The notes: generated from the sequence alone by a model not told the origin. A stretch of DNA of 64,000 nt from Pelagibacterium luteolum (GCF_900100665.1 NZ_FNCS01000005.1:62001-126000); one strand, 5' to 3'; shown: positions 1 through 9,229, counted from the first letter of the stretch. Translations and numbers: made by a program.

Positions 1-2
1 CG

Positions 3-1343
3 CGGCAAATGACGGATGCGATCACGTCTCGACTGGAGGCCGCCCTACCCTTCGCGATGACCGATGGGCAACGCCTCGCGATTGCGGACATTCGCGAAGA
101 TCTGGAAAAGCCGACCCGCATGTCGCGGTTGCTGCAGGGCGATGTGGGGTCTGGCAAGACCGTCGTGGCACTGATGGCCATGGCGATGGTGGCGGAAGGC
201 GGGGCGCAATCCTCGCTCATGGCACCGACAGAGATTTTGGCGAACCAGCACTTCAAGACGCTCAAGCCGCTGGCCGATGCTGTCGGGCTTGGGATCGTCC
301 TGATGACGGGAAAGATGCCGGCGGCTGAGAAGCGCGCAGCACTCGCCGGGCTGGCCGATGGATCGATCACTATTGCCGTCGGTACGCACGCGCTGTTTCA
401 GAGCGGGGTGACGTTTCACAATCTCGGGCTAACGGTGGTGGACGAGCAGCATCGCTTCGGCGTCCATCAGCGTCTGGCGCTGTCGGAAAAGGGGCACAAG
501 ACCGACCTTCTTGTCATGACGGCGACGCCGATACCGCGCACTCTTGTTCTCACCCATTTCGGTGACATGGATGTCTCGGTGCTGCGCGAAAAGCCCGCTG
601 GACGGCAGCCTATCGATACGGCGGTGCTGCCGATCGGCGAGTATGACCGGGTGATTGCGCGGCTGGCGGCGCGGCTTGAGGATGGCGCGCAAGCCTATTG
701 GGTGTGCCCGCTTGTTGAGGAAAGCGAGGTGCTCGATGTGGTGGCGGCGGAGGACCGGTTCGCGGAGCTGCAACAGCACTTCGGGGATCGGGTGGAACTC
801 GTGCATGGCCGCATGAGCGCGGCGGCAAAGCAGGCGGCAATGGCGCGCTTTCAATCGGGCGAGGCGCAGGTGCTTGTCGCCACGACAGTGATCGAAGTCG
901 GGGTCGACGTGCCCAATGCGACGATCATCATCATAGAGCACGCAGAGCGGTTCGGGCTGGCGCAGTTGCACCAATTACGCGGTCGTGTCGGACGCGGATC
1001 AGCGCGATCTGCGTGCCTGTTGCTCTATTCCGAGCCGATCAGCGAGACGGCAAAGCAGCGGCTGGAAGCGATCCGTTCGACCGATGATGGGTTCGTTATC
1101 GCTGAGAAGGATTTGGAACTGCGTGGCCAGGGCGACCTGTTGGGTACGCGGCAATCGGGGATGCCGGGATATCGGATTGCCGTGCCCGACGTGCATAGCC
1201 ATCTCCTGGAAATGGCCCATGATGACGCGCGGGCGGCGCTGGAACGCAATCCGGGGCTCAAGGGGCCGGATGGCGAGGCGCTGAGGTCGCTGCTTTATAT
1301 CTTCCGCAAGGATCTGGCGATTCCGCTGATCAAGGCGGGGTGA
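3..1343 (+). CDS. recG: ATP-dependent DNA helicase RecG, C-terminal part (5' end outside window)
   Basis: RecG remodels stalled replication forks and Holliday junctions. The reading frame is open to the left edge, so the gene starts outside the window; about 447 of the roughly 700 residues of the family are visible and the N-terminal wedge domain is missing. Seen in order: Walker A GDVGSGKT near visible residue 50, the DEQH box near residue 147, motif III TATPIPRT, and motif VI QLRGRVGRG, followed by the C-terminal domain ending IPLIKAG. This DEQH form and spacing are typical of RecG rather than Mfd or PriA. It converges on the DUF502 gene with a 44-bp gap and no obvious terminator. Confidence 0.95.
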   Translation, partial: RQMTDAITSRLEAALPFAMTDGQRLAIADIREDLEKPTRMSRLLQGDVGSGKTVVALMAMAMVAEGGAQSSLMAPTEILANQHFKTLKPLADAVGLGIVLMTGKMPAAEKRAALAGLADGSITIAVGTHALFQSGVTFHNLGLTVVDEQHRFGVHQRLALSEKGHKTDLLVMTATPIPRTLVLTHFGDMDVSVLREKPAGRQPIDTAVLPIGEYDRVIARLAARLEDGAQAYWVCPLVEESEVLDVVAAEDRFAELQQHFGDRVELVHGRMSAAAKQAAMARFQSGEAQVLVATTVIEVGVDVPNATIIIIEHAERFGLAQLHQLRGRVGRGSARSACLLLYSEPISETAKQRLEAIRSTDDGFVIAEKDLELRGQGDLLGTRQSGMPGYRIAVPDVHSHLLEMAHDDARAALERNPGLKGPDGEALRSLLYIFRKDLAIPLIKAG

Positions 1344-1387
1344 GCGGCTGGTAACGGGTGGCAGTGATGCGCAAAGCGAGTTGGGAA

Positions 1388-2140
1388 TTAGAGACTCGAG
1401 TTGGGAGGCGTGGTGAGCTTAGGCGTTGGCGCTCCTGGTCCTGACTGGCCCGGCACGTAAGGGGGTGCGACGAGGCCGGCGGAGATGATGAGTTTGGCGC
1501 CTTCTTCCACGCTCATGTCGAGGATGATGACGTCCTCGCGCGGCAAAAACATCAGAAAGCCGGTGGTAGGGTTGGGCGTTGTCGGCATGAAGACGCCGAT
1601 CAAATCCTCGCCGGGGATTTTGTGACCCAGTTCGCCGCGTGCTTCGGAGGCGATGAGGACGATGGCCCATACTCCTTTGCGCGGATATTCCATCAGGCCG
1701 ACCTGTTTGAAGCTCGTGCCGCGCTGGGTGATGAGCGTATCGAAGATTTGCTTGAGGGCATTGTAGATCGAGGAGATGACCGGCAAGCGGCCGACGATGC
1801 GCTCGCCGTAATGGAAAAGGCTGCGGCCGATGAAATTGGCGGCGAAAAAGCCGATTGCAGTGATGACGACGAGGGAGACGATCAGCCCCAGGCCGGGGAT
1901 CGGGAACGGCAGATAGTTGGCCGGATTGAGCCGTTCGGGGATGAGCGGCACGATGGCGGCATCGATCCAGCCGATGACAGTCCAGGCCAGGTACAACGTA
2001 ATCGCGATCGGGCCCGTGAGGACCAAGCCGGCGAGAAACCAGTTGACGACACGCCGCCCGGGCGAAGCCTTGGGAGCCGGAAGGACGATTTCGACCTGCT
2101 CGGTTGCGCTGTTGCGGTCGGGGGGGCCCTTGTCTGTCAC
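1388..2140 (-). CDS. DUF502 family inner-membrane protein
   Basis: A 250-residue protein of unknown function. Two hydrophobic segments are visible (about residues 34-59 and 84-105), followed by a soluble C-terminal half carrying the family-like stretches GRLPVISSIYNALKQ and FMPTTPNPTTGF. These match the DUF502 family, which is usually two-pass and often sits beside cell-envelope genes. It starts 2 bp after the glmS stop, so it is probably the last gene of a glmU-glmS-DUF502 operon and translationally coupled to glmS. A role in the envelope is only suggested by this position. Confidence 0.85.
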   Translation of the reverse strand: MTDKGPPDRNSATEQVEIVLPAPKASPGRRVVNWFLAGLVLTGPIAITLYLAWTVIGWIDAAIVPLIPERLNPANYLPFPIPGLGLIVSLVVITAIGFFAANFIGRSLFHYGERIVGRLPVISSIYNALKQIFDTLITQRGTSFKQVGLMEYPRKGVWAIVLIASEARGELGHKIPGEDLIGVFMPTTPNPTTGFLMFLPREDVIILDMSVEEGAKLIISAGLVAPPYVPGQSGPGAPTPKLTTPPNSSL

Positions 2141-2142
2141 GT

Positions 2143-3969
2143 CTATTCCACCGTCACGGATTTGGCGAGATTACGCGGCTGATCGACGTCTGTGCCCATG
2201 AAGACTGCAGTGTGATAGGCGAGCAATTGCACGGGGATGGACGAGAGGATCGGAGCGACGAAGGGGTGGACGCGGGGCATTTCGATGATGTCGGAGATGC
2301 CGTCGCCTGCCTGCGCCCTACCCTCGGCGTCGGTGATCAGGATGATCTTTCCGCCTCGAGCCGAAACCTCGTGCATGTTGGACAGGGTTTTTTCCATCAG
2401 ATCGTCGGATGGCGCGACGACGACGACGGGCATTTCCTCATTCACCAGCGCGATGGGGCCGTGCTTGAGTTCGCCGGCGGCGTAGCCTTCAGCGTGAATG
2501 TACGAGATTTCCTTGAGCTTTAGAGCGCCCTCAAGGGCGAGCGGGAACATCTGGCCGCGGCCAAGATAGAGGACGTCCGACGCTCGGGCCAAATGGCGGG
2601 CGATGCCTTCGATGGATTTTTCATGGCGCAGGACTTCGGAGACGGCGCTGGGCAACTCGACAAGGGCCCGGACCAGGGTGTGGGCTTCGGACGCAGAAAT
2701 GGTGCCGCGGGCCTGGCCGGCTGCAATGGCGAGGCTGGCAAGAGCCGTGAGCTGCGCCGTGAAGGCCTTGGTGGACGCAACGCCGATTTCGGGGCCACAG
2801 AGCGTTGGGAACACCACATGGCTCTCGCGCGCGATCGTCGATTCCTGGACATTGACGAGCGCGGCGATGTGCTGGCCCGATTTGGCGGCGTAGCGCAGGG
2901 CGGCCAGCGTGTCGGCGGTTTCGCCGGATTGGGAGATGACAAGGGTCAGCCCGTTATCGGCGAGCGGCGGTTCGCGATAGCGGAACTCGGAGGCGACATC
3001 GACGTCGACCGCCAGTCGGGCGTAACGCTCGAACCAGTATTTGGCGACGAGACCGGCATAAAACGCAGTGCCGCAGGCGGTGATGGTGAGGCGCGAGAGC
3101 TTGGCGAAATCGAACGGGAGGTCTTCGCGCAGCGCGACCTTTTCTTCGCTCAGATCGACATAGTGCGCGAGCGTGTGGGAAATGGTTTCGGGCTGTTCGT
3201 AGATTTCCTTGGCCATGAAATGGCGGTGATTGCCTTTGTCGGCAAGCGCGGCGGACGCTGATGAGGTCTGGCGGATGCGCTGAACGGGGTTGCCGTCGAA
3301 GTCGAAAATCTCGGCCTTGCCGGGAGTGACGATCGCCCAATCGCCCTCATCGAGATAGGTGATCTGGTTGGTGAATGGGGCGAGCGCGAAGGCGTCGGAC
3401 CCGAGATACATTTCGGTTTGGCCGTGGCCGATGGCCAGCGGAGAGCCCTGGCGGGCGGCGATCAGGAGCTTGTCGTCGCCATCGAACAGGAAGACGAGGC
3501 CGAAGGTGCCGCGGAGCTTGGGCAGTGTGTTGGCGACGGCCTGGCGTGGGGCGGCGCCACGGTCAAGTTCGCGGGTGACCCAGAGGGCCACGGATTCTGT
3601 ATCGGTCTGGCTCTGAGGGAAATAGCCATCGCGTGCAAGGTCTTGCAGCAAGTCCTTGAAGTTTTCGATGATGCCGTTATGGACGACCGCGACCTTGCCG
3701 GCGATGTGCGGGTGGGCGTTGGTTTCCGTCGCGCCGCCATGGGTGGCCCAGCGGGTGTGGCCGATGCCGATGGTGCCCGCGAGGGGATCGTTGGCGAGCT
3801 TGCCGGCCAAGTTGTTCAGCTTGCCCTCGGCGCGACGGCGGTCGAGGCCATCGGCGGTTATGGTTGCGATGCCGGCGCTGTCATAGCCGCGATATTCGAG
3901 GCGGCGCAGCGCATCGACCAGACGATCGGCGACCGGCTCGACGCCGATGATCCCAACGATACCGCACAT
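2143..3969 (-). CDS. glmS: Glutamine--fructose-6-phosphate aminotransferase (isomerizing)
   Basis: Makes glucosamine-6-phosphate from fructose-6-phosphate and glutamine, the first step toward UDP-GlcNAc for peptidoglycan and lipid A. Its 608 residues are the normal length. It begins MCGIVGI, so Cys2 is the N-terminal nucleophile of the class II glutaminase domain. Two SIS sugar-isomerase domains follow, with SQSGET and STKAFT in the first and LEGALKLKEISYIHAEG in the second, and the protein ends AKSVTVE as in the family. It lies 11 bp after glmU, which acts later in the same pathway. No glmS ribozyme is expected or seen in the short leader. Confidence 0.97.
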   Translation of the reverse strand: MCGIVGIIGVEPVADRLVDALRRLEYRGYDSAGIATITADGLDRRRAEGKLNNLAGKLANDPLAGTIGIGHTRWATHGGATETNAHPHIAGKVAVVHNGIIENFKDLLQDLARDGYFPQSQTDTESVALWVTRELDRGAAPRQAVANTLPKLRGTFGLVFLFDGDDKLLIAARQGSPLAIGHGQTEMYLGSDAFALAPFTNQITYLDEGDWAIVTPGKAEIFDFDGNPVQRIRQTSSASAALADKGNHRHFMAKEIYEQPETISHTLAHYVDLSEEKVALREDLPFDFAKLSRLTITACGTAFYAGLVAKYWFERYARLAVDVDVASEFRYREPPLADNGLTLVISQSGETADTLAALRYAAKSGQHIAALVNVQESTIARESHVVFPTLCGPEIGVASTKAFTAQLTALASLAIAAGQARGTISASEAHTLVRALVELPSAVSEVLRHEKSIEGIARHLARASDVLYLGRGQMFPLALEGALKLKEISYIHAEGYAAGELKHGPIALVNEEMPVVVVAPSDDLMEKTLSNMHEVSARGGKIILITDAEGRAQAGDGISDIIEMPRVHPFVAPILSSIPVQLLAYHTAVFMGTDVDQPRNLAKSVTVE

Positions 3970-3980
3970 GAAGTGTCCCC

Positions 3981-5327
3981 TTAGGTCTTGTTTTTGAGCG
4001 CCTTGAAGCGGTCGTTGAGGGCTTTGCCATAGCCCGGCTTGTTGATCTGGCGGGCGCGTCCGATGCCTAAAGCATCGGTGGCGACGGGTTCGGTGATGAC
4101 CGAGCCGGAGGCGACATAGGCACCGTCGCCGATTTCGACGGGGGCGACCAGTGCCGAGTTAGAACCGATGAAAGCGTTCTCTCCGATGATGGTCATCGCC
4201 TTGTTGTAGCCGTCGTAATTGCAGGTGATCGTGCCGGCGCCGATATTGGAGCCGCCGCCGATTTCAGCATCGCCGATATAGGAGAGATGGCTGATCTTGG
4301 CGCCCTGCCCGACCTTGGCGTTCTTGACCTCGACGAAATTGCCGACCTTGGCGTTTTCGGCAAGATCAGTGCCCGGACGCAGGCGCGCGAAGGGGCCGAC
4401 AGAGACGCCTGACGCGATGTGGGCGCCCTCAATGTGGGAGAAGGCGTGGATAACGGCGCCGGATTCGATCTTTACGCCAGGGCCGAAGACGACATTGGGT
4501 TCGATCTCGACGTCCTGGGCGATTTCGGTGTCATAAGAGAAATAGACGCTCTGCGGATCGTGGAGGGTGACGCCGGCCTTCATGAAGTCCTCGCGGCGCA
4601 GGGCCTGGAACGTGGCTTCGGCGCGGGCCAATTGGCTGCGGTCGTTGACGCCCATGACGTTGTCTTCGGGTGCGACCGCATAGCCGACAGTGTGGCCGGC
4701 GGCGTTGGCGAGTTCGACGAGGTCGGTGAGGTAATATTCGCCTTGGGCGTTGTTTGTGCCGACCTTATCGATGAGGTCTTTGAAGACTTCGGCCCTGAAG
4801 GCAAGGATGCAGGCATTGCAGAGGCCGATCTCGCGCTCGGCTTCGGTGGCGTCCTTGTGCTCGCGGATGGCGAGGAGCTTGTCGCCATCGGTGATGAAGC
4901 GGCCGTAGCCTGTGGGGTCCCGGGGTTCGAAGCCGAGGATGGCGGCGTCGAGGCCGGCGTCGAGGCGCTCGGTGACGCGGCGGAAGTCGGCGCCCGAGAG
5001 CAAGGGATGATCGCCATAGACGATGGCAACGTAGCCGGTGGCGGCGGAAAAGGCGTCGCGGGCCATCGAGGCGGCGTGGGCGGTGCCGCGGCGCTCGAGC
5101 TGTTCGAAAAAGCGGGTTTCCGGGGCAATCTTAGCCATGGCGTCGCGGACGGACTGGTGGCCGGGACCGGTGACCATGGCGAGCGTTTTGGCGCCGGCAT
5201 CGCGGGCGGCCTGCAGCACGTGGCCGACAATGGGGCGACCGGCGACCTTGTGGAGCACCTTGGGGTGGGATGATTTCATCCGCGTGCCCTCACCGGCGGC
5301 GAGAACGATTACCATCAGGTCGGTCAT
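3981..5327 (-). CDS. glmU: Bifunctional UDP-GlcNAc pyrophosphorylase / glucosamine-1-phosphate N-acetyltransferase
   Basis: Acetylates GlcN-1-P and joins it to UTP to give UDP-GlcNAc. The N-terminal nucleotidyltransferase signature LAAGEGTRMK lies within the first 20 residues. The C-terminal half is a left-handed beta-helix of hexapeptide repeats with the acetyltransferase signature around TCNYDGYNK. I place the start at the ATG giving MTDLMVIVLAAG (448 aa, family length). A 52-codon in-frame upstream extension is open but has no family resemblance. It is the first gene of the glmU-glmS-DUF502 operon and diverges from the SPOR-like gene. Confidence 0.96.
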   Translation of the reverse strand: MTDLMVIVLAAGEGTRMKSSHPKVLHKVAGRPIVGHVLQAARDAGAKTLAMVTGPGHQSVRDAMAKIAPETRFFEQLERRGTAHAASMARDAFSAATGYVAIVYGDHPLLSGADFRRVTERLDAGLDAAILGFEPRDPTGYGRFITDGDKLLAIREHKDATEAEREIGLCNACILAFRAEVFKDLIDKVGTNNAQGEYYLTDLVELANAAGHTVGYAVAPEDNVMGVNDRSQLARAEATFQALRREDFMKAGVTLHDPQSVYFSYDTEIAQDVEIEPNVVFGPGVKIESGAVIHAFSHIEGAHIASGVSVGPFARLRPGTDLAENAKVGNFVEVKNAKVGQGAKISHLSYIGDAEIGGGSNIGAGTITCNYDGYNKAMTIIGENAFIGSNSALVAPVEIGDGAYVASGSVITEPVATDALGIGRARQINKPGYGKALNDRFKALKNKT

Positions 5328-5488
5328 ATCATGGGTCCCCAAGCAAATCGGTCGGCGGCGGTCTCGCGCATCTTTATGGCAGCACAGTGTTGGTGTGAGC
5401 CCAATACTACAGGGACGGTAACCATCCCATTTACAATTGCGGGATACACTGGGTTTGACCTGATTCGCAGCCCTGTGGGACAATCGTT

Positions 5489-6307
5489 TTGGCTGAGCGC
5501 GAGAGATTTTCTGAAGAACCCACCCAGCAGGAAATCGTCCGGTGGGCGATTGCGGCTCTGGTGTGCGGTGGATTGGCGGTGTTCAGCGCCAATGTGGGAC
5601 GGTTCGTCCCGACCGCCATGATCAATGGTTTCCACGCTACTCATCATCAGGCGGCGAGCATGGACCAGTTGCGTACGCTAGTCGTGGATCTGCGGCAGGC
5701 GAACGGGACGATTGCGGCGGAATATCGCGCGCTGATGAACCGGTTCAACCTGCTCGACGACGATAGTGGAGAGGTCATCAGGCGGCTGGCGGCGGTCGAG
5801 AACAGCTTGCCGCTTTTGATCGAGTCCCTTCCCCTTTCCACTGATATCGACAGGTCCCTGCTGACGGCTTCGATCGCGTCGGCAGGGGGCGAGGTGTATG
5901 CTGTCGAGGGGGGCGAGATCGTTATTCGGCAGTCGCCATTGTTTGATGGTCTTGTGGACGAAGCGACCGTCGAGCAACCGATGCCACCCGCCCTGGCGCC
6001 AGTTGAGCCTGTGGGTATCAACGACAGTCGGCAGCCCATGGCCGATCTCTCACTTATCGGGATTGCCATCGGGCCGGAGGTCGATGAGGCCGGGCTGGCG
6101 GGAGCCTATGACGAGATCGTCACGGCAGCCGGGCCTTTGCTGCTTGGCACGGCGCCGCTTTTGGGTGAGGCTGGGGACGGAACAAACCGGATATTGATCG
6201 GCCCTCTCCCCGATTCCGGATCGGCGGATGTGCTGTGCGACAGGCTCGACAGGATCGGGATCGCGTGCGAGCCTGCGGACTATCAGGGACGGGCCTGGCC
6301 GCTCTGA
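5489..6307 (+). CDS. Membrane-anchored protein with C-terminal SPOR-like segment, function unknown
   Basis: 272 residues, predicted from a TTG start with only a weak GGGA upstream, so the start is uncertain. A single hydrophobic segment lies at about residues 19-41. A helical stretch follows (about 55-110), then a Pro/Val-rich linker. The last ~60 residues (ILIGPLPDSGSADVLCDRL...GIACEP) have the pattern of a SPOR peptidoglycan-binding domain: I-x-G-P, spaced residues, then a C/L-x-x-L helix. The topology would put the C-terminus in the periplasm. It diverges from glmU with 161 bp between. The exact role is unknown; septal or cell-wall binding is an inference from the SPOR-like end. Confidence 0.6.
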   Translation: MAERERFSEEPTQQEIVRWAIAALVCGGLAVFSANVGRFVPTAMINGFHATHHQAASMDQLRTLVVDLRQANGTIAAEYRALMNRFNLLDDDSGEVIRRLAAVENSLPLLIESLPLSTDIDRSLLTASIASAGGEVYAVEGGEIVIRQSPLFDGLVDEATVEQPMPPALAPVEPVGINDSRQPMADLSLIGIAIGPEVDEAGLAGAYDEIVTAAGPLLLGTAPLLGEAGDGTNRILIGPLPDSGSADVLCDRLDRIGIACEPADYQGRAWPL

Positions 6308-6327
6308 AAATCACGGTAGAAAACAGG

Positions 6328-6355
6328 TTGACACCGGGGGACCAGAGACTATGTT
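6328..6355 (+). promoter_or_regulatory. Sigma-70 type promoter for tRNA-Lys
   Basis: A perfect -35 TTGACA (6328-6333) is separated by 16 bp from -10 TATGTT (6350-6355). Transcription would begin near 6362, about 50 nt before the tRNA 5' end. This is the strongest consensus match noticed in the window and fits a stable-RNA gene. Confidence 0.6.
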
Positions 6356-6410
6356 CCGCCCGTCGCCAGAAGGCCATATTTGCGCAAGCAGCCATGGCCG
6401 CCCTCGGTAG

Positions 6411-6486
6411 GGGCTCGTAGCTCAGCTGGTAGAGCACTCGACTTTTAATCGAATGGTCTCGGGTTCGAATCCCGACGAGCCCACCA
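6411..6486 (+). tRNA. tRNA-Lys (anticodon UUU), CCA encoded
   Basis: A complete 76-nt cloverleaf: acceptor stem GGGCTCG/CGAGCCC (7 bp), D-arm GCTC...GAGC, anticodon loop CTTTTAA with anticodon TTT at 6444-6446, T-arm TCGGG-TTCGAAT-CCCGA, discriminator A and an encoded CCA. The top pair of the anticodon stem (positions 27-43) is C:A instead of a Watson-Crick or G:U pair. It stands alone, with its own promoter upstream and small unknown genes downstream. Confidence 0.97.
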
Positions 6487-6630
6487 ATACCCTTACCAAT
6501 CAAGTAGTTACCCCGCTTATTCGCGCCAGTATCCAGCGCGTTTGCAGCGAAGTTTTATCGTTTGGTTAAAAACACAGGTTGCCGTTCTGTTTTCCGTAAC
6601 GCATGATCTTTGCGTGCAGAAGGAGGCTTC

Positions 6631-6840
6631 ATGTATGAATTAACATTGGGCTGGGGCAGCTCGAAAGAAGTCATGCTCATTAAAGACACCCGTTCACTTG
6701 TACAAATTGCCGACGACTTGAAGACAAAGGGTTATATCATTACGACGTCTGCCGAATGTTCAGACGATGCACCTGAGGCAACGCAGAAGATGGCGGTGAT
6801 GTTTACCCAAGTCAGCCATATACGGTTGACTGAGGAGTAG
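6631..6840 (+). CDS. Small protein of unknown function (69 aa)
   Basis: The start is set by a near-perfect Shine-Dalgarno AAGGAGG (6620-6626), 4 nt before the ATG; an in-frame upstream start at 6610 has no such site. The protein begins MYELTLGWGSSKEV and has no signal peptide or membrane segment. It looks like a compact alpha/beta domain. Base composition is visibly more AT-rich than the flanking genes, which may reflect recent acquisition. It lies directly downstream of tRNA-Lys. I do not recognise the family. Confidence 0.7.
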   Translation: MYELTLGWGSSKEVMLIKDTRSLVQIADDLKTKGYIITTSAECSDDAPEATQKMAVMFTQVSHIRLTEE

Positions 6841-6984
6841 TTCCTAAACCTGCGAAAAAGACGGCAAGTTGATCTCGTCAAAGTCTTTTTGCGGCAATGC
6901 GTTTGCTGGTCCGGGGCGGGGCCAGCTTACGCTCTTGCCGCATCAGCGCGTCCGTCCTATTGCTCTTCTTGTGGGCAATCGAAC

Positions 6985-7452
6985 ATGGGGCGAAGTGCGA
7001 TGGCGCGGAGAGTATTGTGCACCGGTCTGGCGGTTCTGACCGTTTCTACCGGGATGATTGCGGGTCCGGCGCTGGCCCAGAACGTCCATATCTCCCGGCT
7101 GTATGAACAGGTGCTCGAAAATATCGAATACGCCGAAGCCGGGCATGTCCTCGACACGTTCGGCGTGTTTCGGTTGAACGAGGGTGGCACGGTGCGGATC
7201 GAGATCGACGTACCCGCCGAGGCTTCCATCCAGGTGATGGGCGATTGCGACGAGGACTGCATAGACCTCGACCTGACGATTTACGATGCCGAGGGCGAAC
7301 TGCTTGGCGAGGACCGCCTGCCCGACTTCTATCCCATCGTCGATTTCATCTCCGGAGCCGACGGACGGGTTACCATCGAGCTCGACATGGTCGATTGCGA
7401 TGCGTCATATTGCTACACCGCCTATTCGGTGTTTATCGATGCAGCGCCCTGA
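6985..7452 (+). CDS. Secreted protein with PPC-like beta domain, function unknown
   Basis: About 155 residues. The N-terminus MGRSAMARRVLC plus a hydrophobic core and an ALA-Q junction near residue 31 form a good Sec signal peptide; the start could also be the ATG at 7000. The mature part contains DLDLTIYDAEGEL and a later GRVTIEL, followed by VxDCDASYC. This arrangement resembles the bacterial pre-peptidase C-terminal (PPC) beta-sandwich. Two close cysteine pairs (CDEDC and CDASYC) could form disulfides in the periplasm. The next gene starts 3 bp after its stop, so the two are probably coupled. Confidence 0.7.
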   Translation: MGRSAMARRVLCTGLAVLTVSTGMIAGPALAQNVHISRLYEQVLENIEYAEAGHVLDTFGVFRLNEGGTVRIEIDVPAEASIQVMGDCDEDCIDLDLTIYDAEGELLGEDRLPDFYPIVDFISGADGRVTIELDMVDCDASYCYTAYSVFIDAAP

Positions 7453-7455
7453 TCG

Positions 7456-7977
7456 ATGAATTCCGTATCCAGCCGCTTAAAGGCCGTAGCAATTACGGCG
7501 CTGTTTTTCGCCTTGAGTGGCTTTGTGCTGCTCGGATGCATCTGGGCGCTGGCCGCCCTGCCCGTTCCCGGCTTAGAAGCGCTCGACGCCTATAGACCCC
7601 ACGACACGATCGCAGTGCTCTCGGACCTCCGACTTGCCGTGGCACTTAGCGCTGCATTTCTCACTGCGAATGGCATCGTGATTGCGTTGGCGAGCGACTA
7701 TCTCGACCGCATGATCGCGATCTTTGCCGATGTACTGTTGATGCTCATGGCCGCTGCGGCAGGGTTTGTCGCAGGCTATTGGGTGCTGCTGCGGCTGGCC
7801 GGTTTTGCCAATTTCATGAGCTGGGATTTCGCGCGCACCGCGATCATCCCGCCTGTCATCGTCTTCGCCGTATCGCTTATATCTCCGCGCTGGGCGCGGT
7901 CGTCCTGGCCTTTGCGCCTTGCGATGGTGACCGTATTTTTGGTAGCAGCACCCTTCGTGCTGATCACCCTGCCCTGA
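7456..7977 (+). CDS. Multi-pass membrane protein of unknown function
   Basis: 173 residues with about five hydrophobic segments (roughly 12-35, 61-80, 86-113, 128-144 and 153-172) and short polar links, so an integral inner-membrane protein. No catalytic motif or known family was recognised. It begins 3 bp after the stop of the secreted PPC-like protein, which suggests translational coupling and perhaps a shared task. Confidence 0.7.
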   Translation: MNSVSSRLKAVAITALFFALSGFVLLGCIWALAALPVPGLEALDAYRPHDTIAVLSDLRLAVALSAAFLTANGIVIALASDYLDRMIAIFADVLLMLMAAAAGFVAGYWVLLRLAGFANFMSWDFARTAIIPPVIVFAVSLISPRWARSSWPLRLAMVTVFLVAAPFVLITLP

Positions 7978-8066
7978 TGAACGCCAACTGAACGCGAAGT
8001 TCGAGCCGTGTTCAAGGCCATCGGGCTACGAGGGTGCATCACAGACAAACATCAAACGAGGCCATC

Positions 8067-8459
8067 ATGATCTTTTTCGGCAGACGCCTCGGCGCGGCCC
8101 TTTTGGTCGTTGCCGGACTGGCAACACCTTTAAGCGCATCGGCGCCGACTCCCGTTGGCGACTGGCAGATTTCGACCGGGGAATCCCGCTTTGAAATCAC
8201 CAATTGCGGCGACGGCACGCTGTGCGCCAAGCTCACATGGCTCGACGCCGAAGCCAGCCAGGATGAAACGCTGGCGTCCTATCTCGGCGACTACGTAATG
8301 GAAGGCGCAACGCCTGCGGCAGCCAACACATGGACCGGCGCAGTCAATTATGACGGAGACGTCTTTTCCGGCAAGCTGACCATGGTCGATGAAGATACGC
8401 TGAGCATTCAGGGATGCAAGGCGATCTTTTGCAAGTCCATGGAGCTCGAGCGCATCTAG
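8067..8459 (+). CDS. DUF2147-like secreted protein
   Basis: 130 residues from the ATG giving MIFFGRRLGAALL; the in-frame upstream start lacks a signal peptide. A signal peptide is visible with a likely cleavage near SASA. The mature domain has the family-like pattern VGDWQIS...FEITNCGDGTLCAKLTWL and a later KLTMVDEDTLSIQGCKAIFC, matching small periplasmic DUF2147 proteins (lipocalin-like beta fold), although this copy is short. Function unknown. It is in the same direction as the other secreted proteins of this stretch. Confidence 0.65.
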   Translation: MIFFGRRLGAALLVVAGLATPLSASAPTPVGDWQISTGESRFEITNCGDGTLCAKLTWLDAEASQDETLASYLGDYVMEGATPAAANTWTGAVNYDGDVFSGKLTMVDEDTLSIQGCKAIFCKSMELERI

Positions 8460-8581
8460 AGCCAACGCGTGCCGTTGCACGCGCGCCACACAGGGGGGCG
8501 CTTTTCCCCAGTGCTTGGCCAGTCGCCCAATTTGCGTCGCAATGGGCGCCAGGATGGAGGGATATCCAGAAGGAGTTTCCC

Positions 8582-9112
8582 ATGGCCCATCTCTCGCGAG
8601 CCCTGTCCCCATTCGCGCTGTTCCTGCTTCTCGCGGCGTCGCCCGCCTATGCGCAGAACTTCGATGCGATGTCGGTGGGCGAGTTGCGCTCTGTGGTGAC
8701 CGACTCTCATCCTTCGGGATATTATGTGCTCGCGTCCAAGCTTTACGACGAAGGCGAACGGGATGAGGCCGTATTCTGGTTCTACGCGGGGCAATTGCGG
8801 TATCGCACCCATCTCGCGTGCAATCCCGAGCTCACCCAGGATGGCGACGGAGCGCTGTTTTCGGCACTGAGCGAGGTTATCGGTAGCGAAATCAACGCAT
8901 ACGCATTCGGTGACATCGATACGCTGATCCAGACGATCGATGCCGTCGTCGCCTGGGACCAGTCAACGCCCAACAGCTTTGGCGATGACACCGATTGCGG
9001 CCCCGCTCACGACCAAGTTCTGGCTGGGTTGATCGATTTGAAGACCTATGTATCCGAGAATGCCGACGACGTTCGTATCGACCGCCTTGCCACCGGGCCC
9101 ATTCGGCCCTGA
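8582..9112 (+). CDS. Secreted protein of unknown function
   Basis: 176 residues from the ATG at 8582, which is preceded by AGAAGGAG at good spacing. It has a clear signal peptide (MAHLSRALSPFALFLLLAASPAYA, cut before QNFD). The mature part is helical and contains DEAVFWFYAGQLRYR, a stretch reminiscent of TPR/SEL1-like helices. Two cysteines (HLACN and TDCGP) may pair. The reading frame extends upstream to 8414 but without coding character. Family not identified. Confidence 0.7.
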   Translation: MAHLSRALSPFALFLLLAASPAYAQNFDAMSVGELRSVVTDSHPSGYYVLASKLYDEGERDEAVFWFYAGQLRYRTHLACNPELTQDGDGALFSALSEVIGSEINAYAFGDIDTLIQTIDAVVAWDQSTPNSFGDDTDCGPAHDQVLAGLIDLKTYVSENADDVRIDRLATGPIRP

Positions 9113-9229
9113 GCGGACCGGTCGCGGGCGGCGGCAATCTTTAGACCCGATTAACCGCAAAGATAAAATGCAAGGCAAATCGGCATCCCCGGTCTCGCTG
9201 TCAGGCGCGTGATCCGGCATCATGGCGAT

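Noticed and set aside
610-840. Pro/Arg-rich minus-strand open frames inside recG, and similar frames inside most genes
   Set aside because: They lie opposite or out of frame within clear genes, have skewed composition typical of GC-rich shadow frames and no start signals.
5455-5484. TTGACC...GACAAT as a promoter for the SPOR-like gene at 5489
   Set aside because: The spacing is acceptable (18 bp), but the transcription start would fall at the TTG start codon itself; leaderless initiation at TTG is unlikely, so I did not list it.
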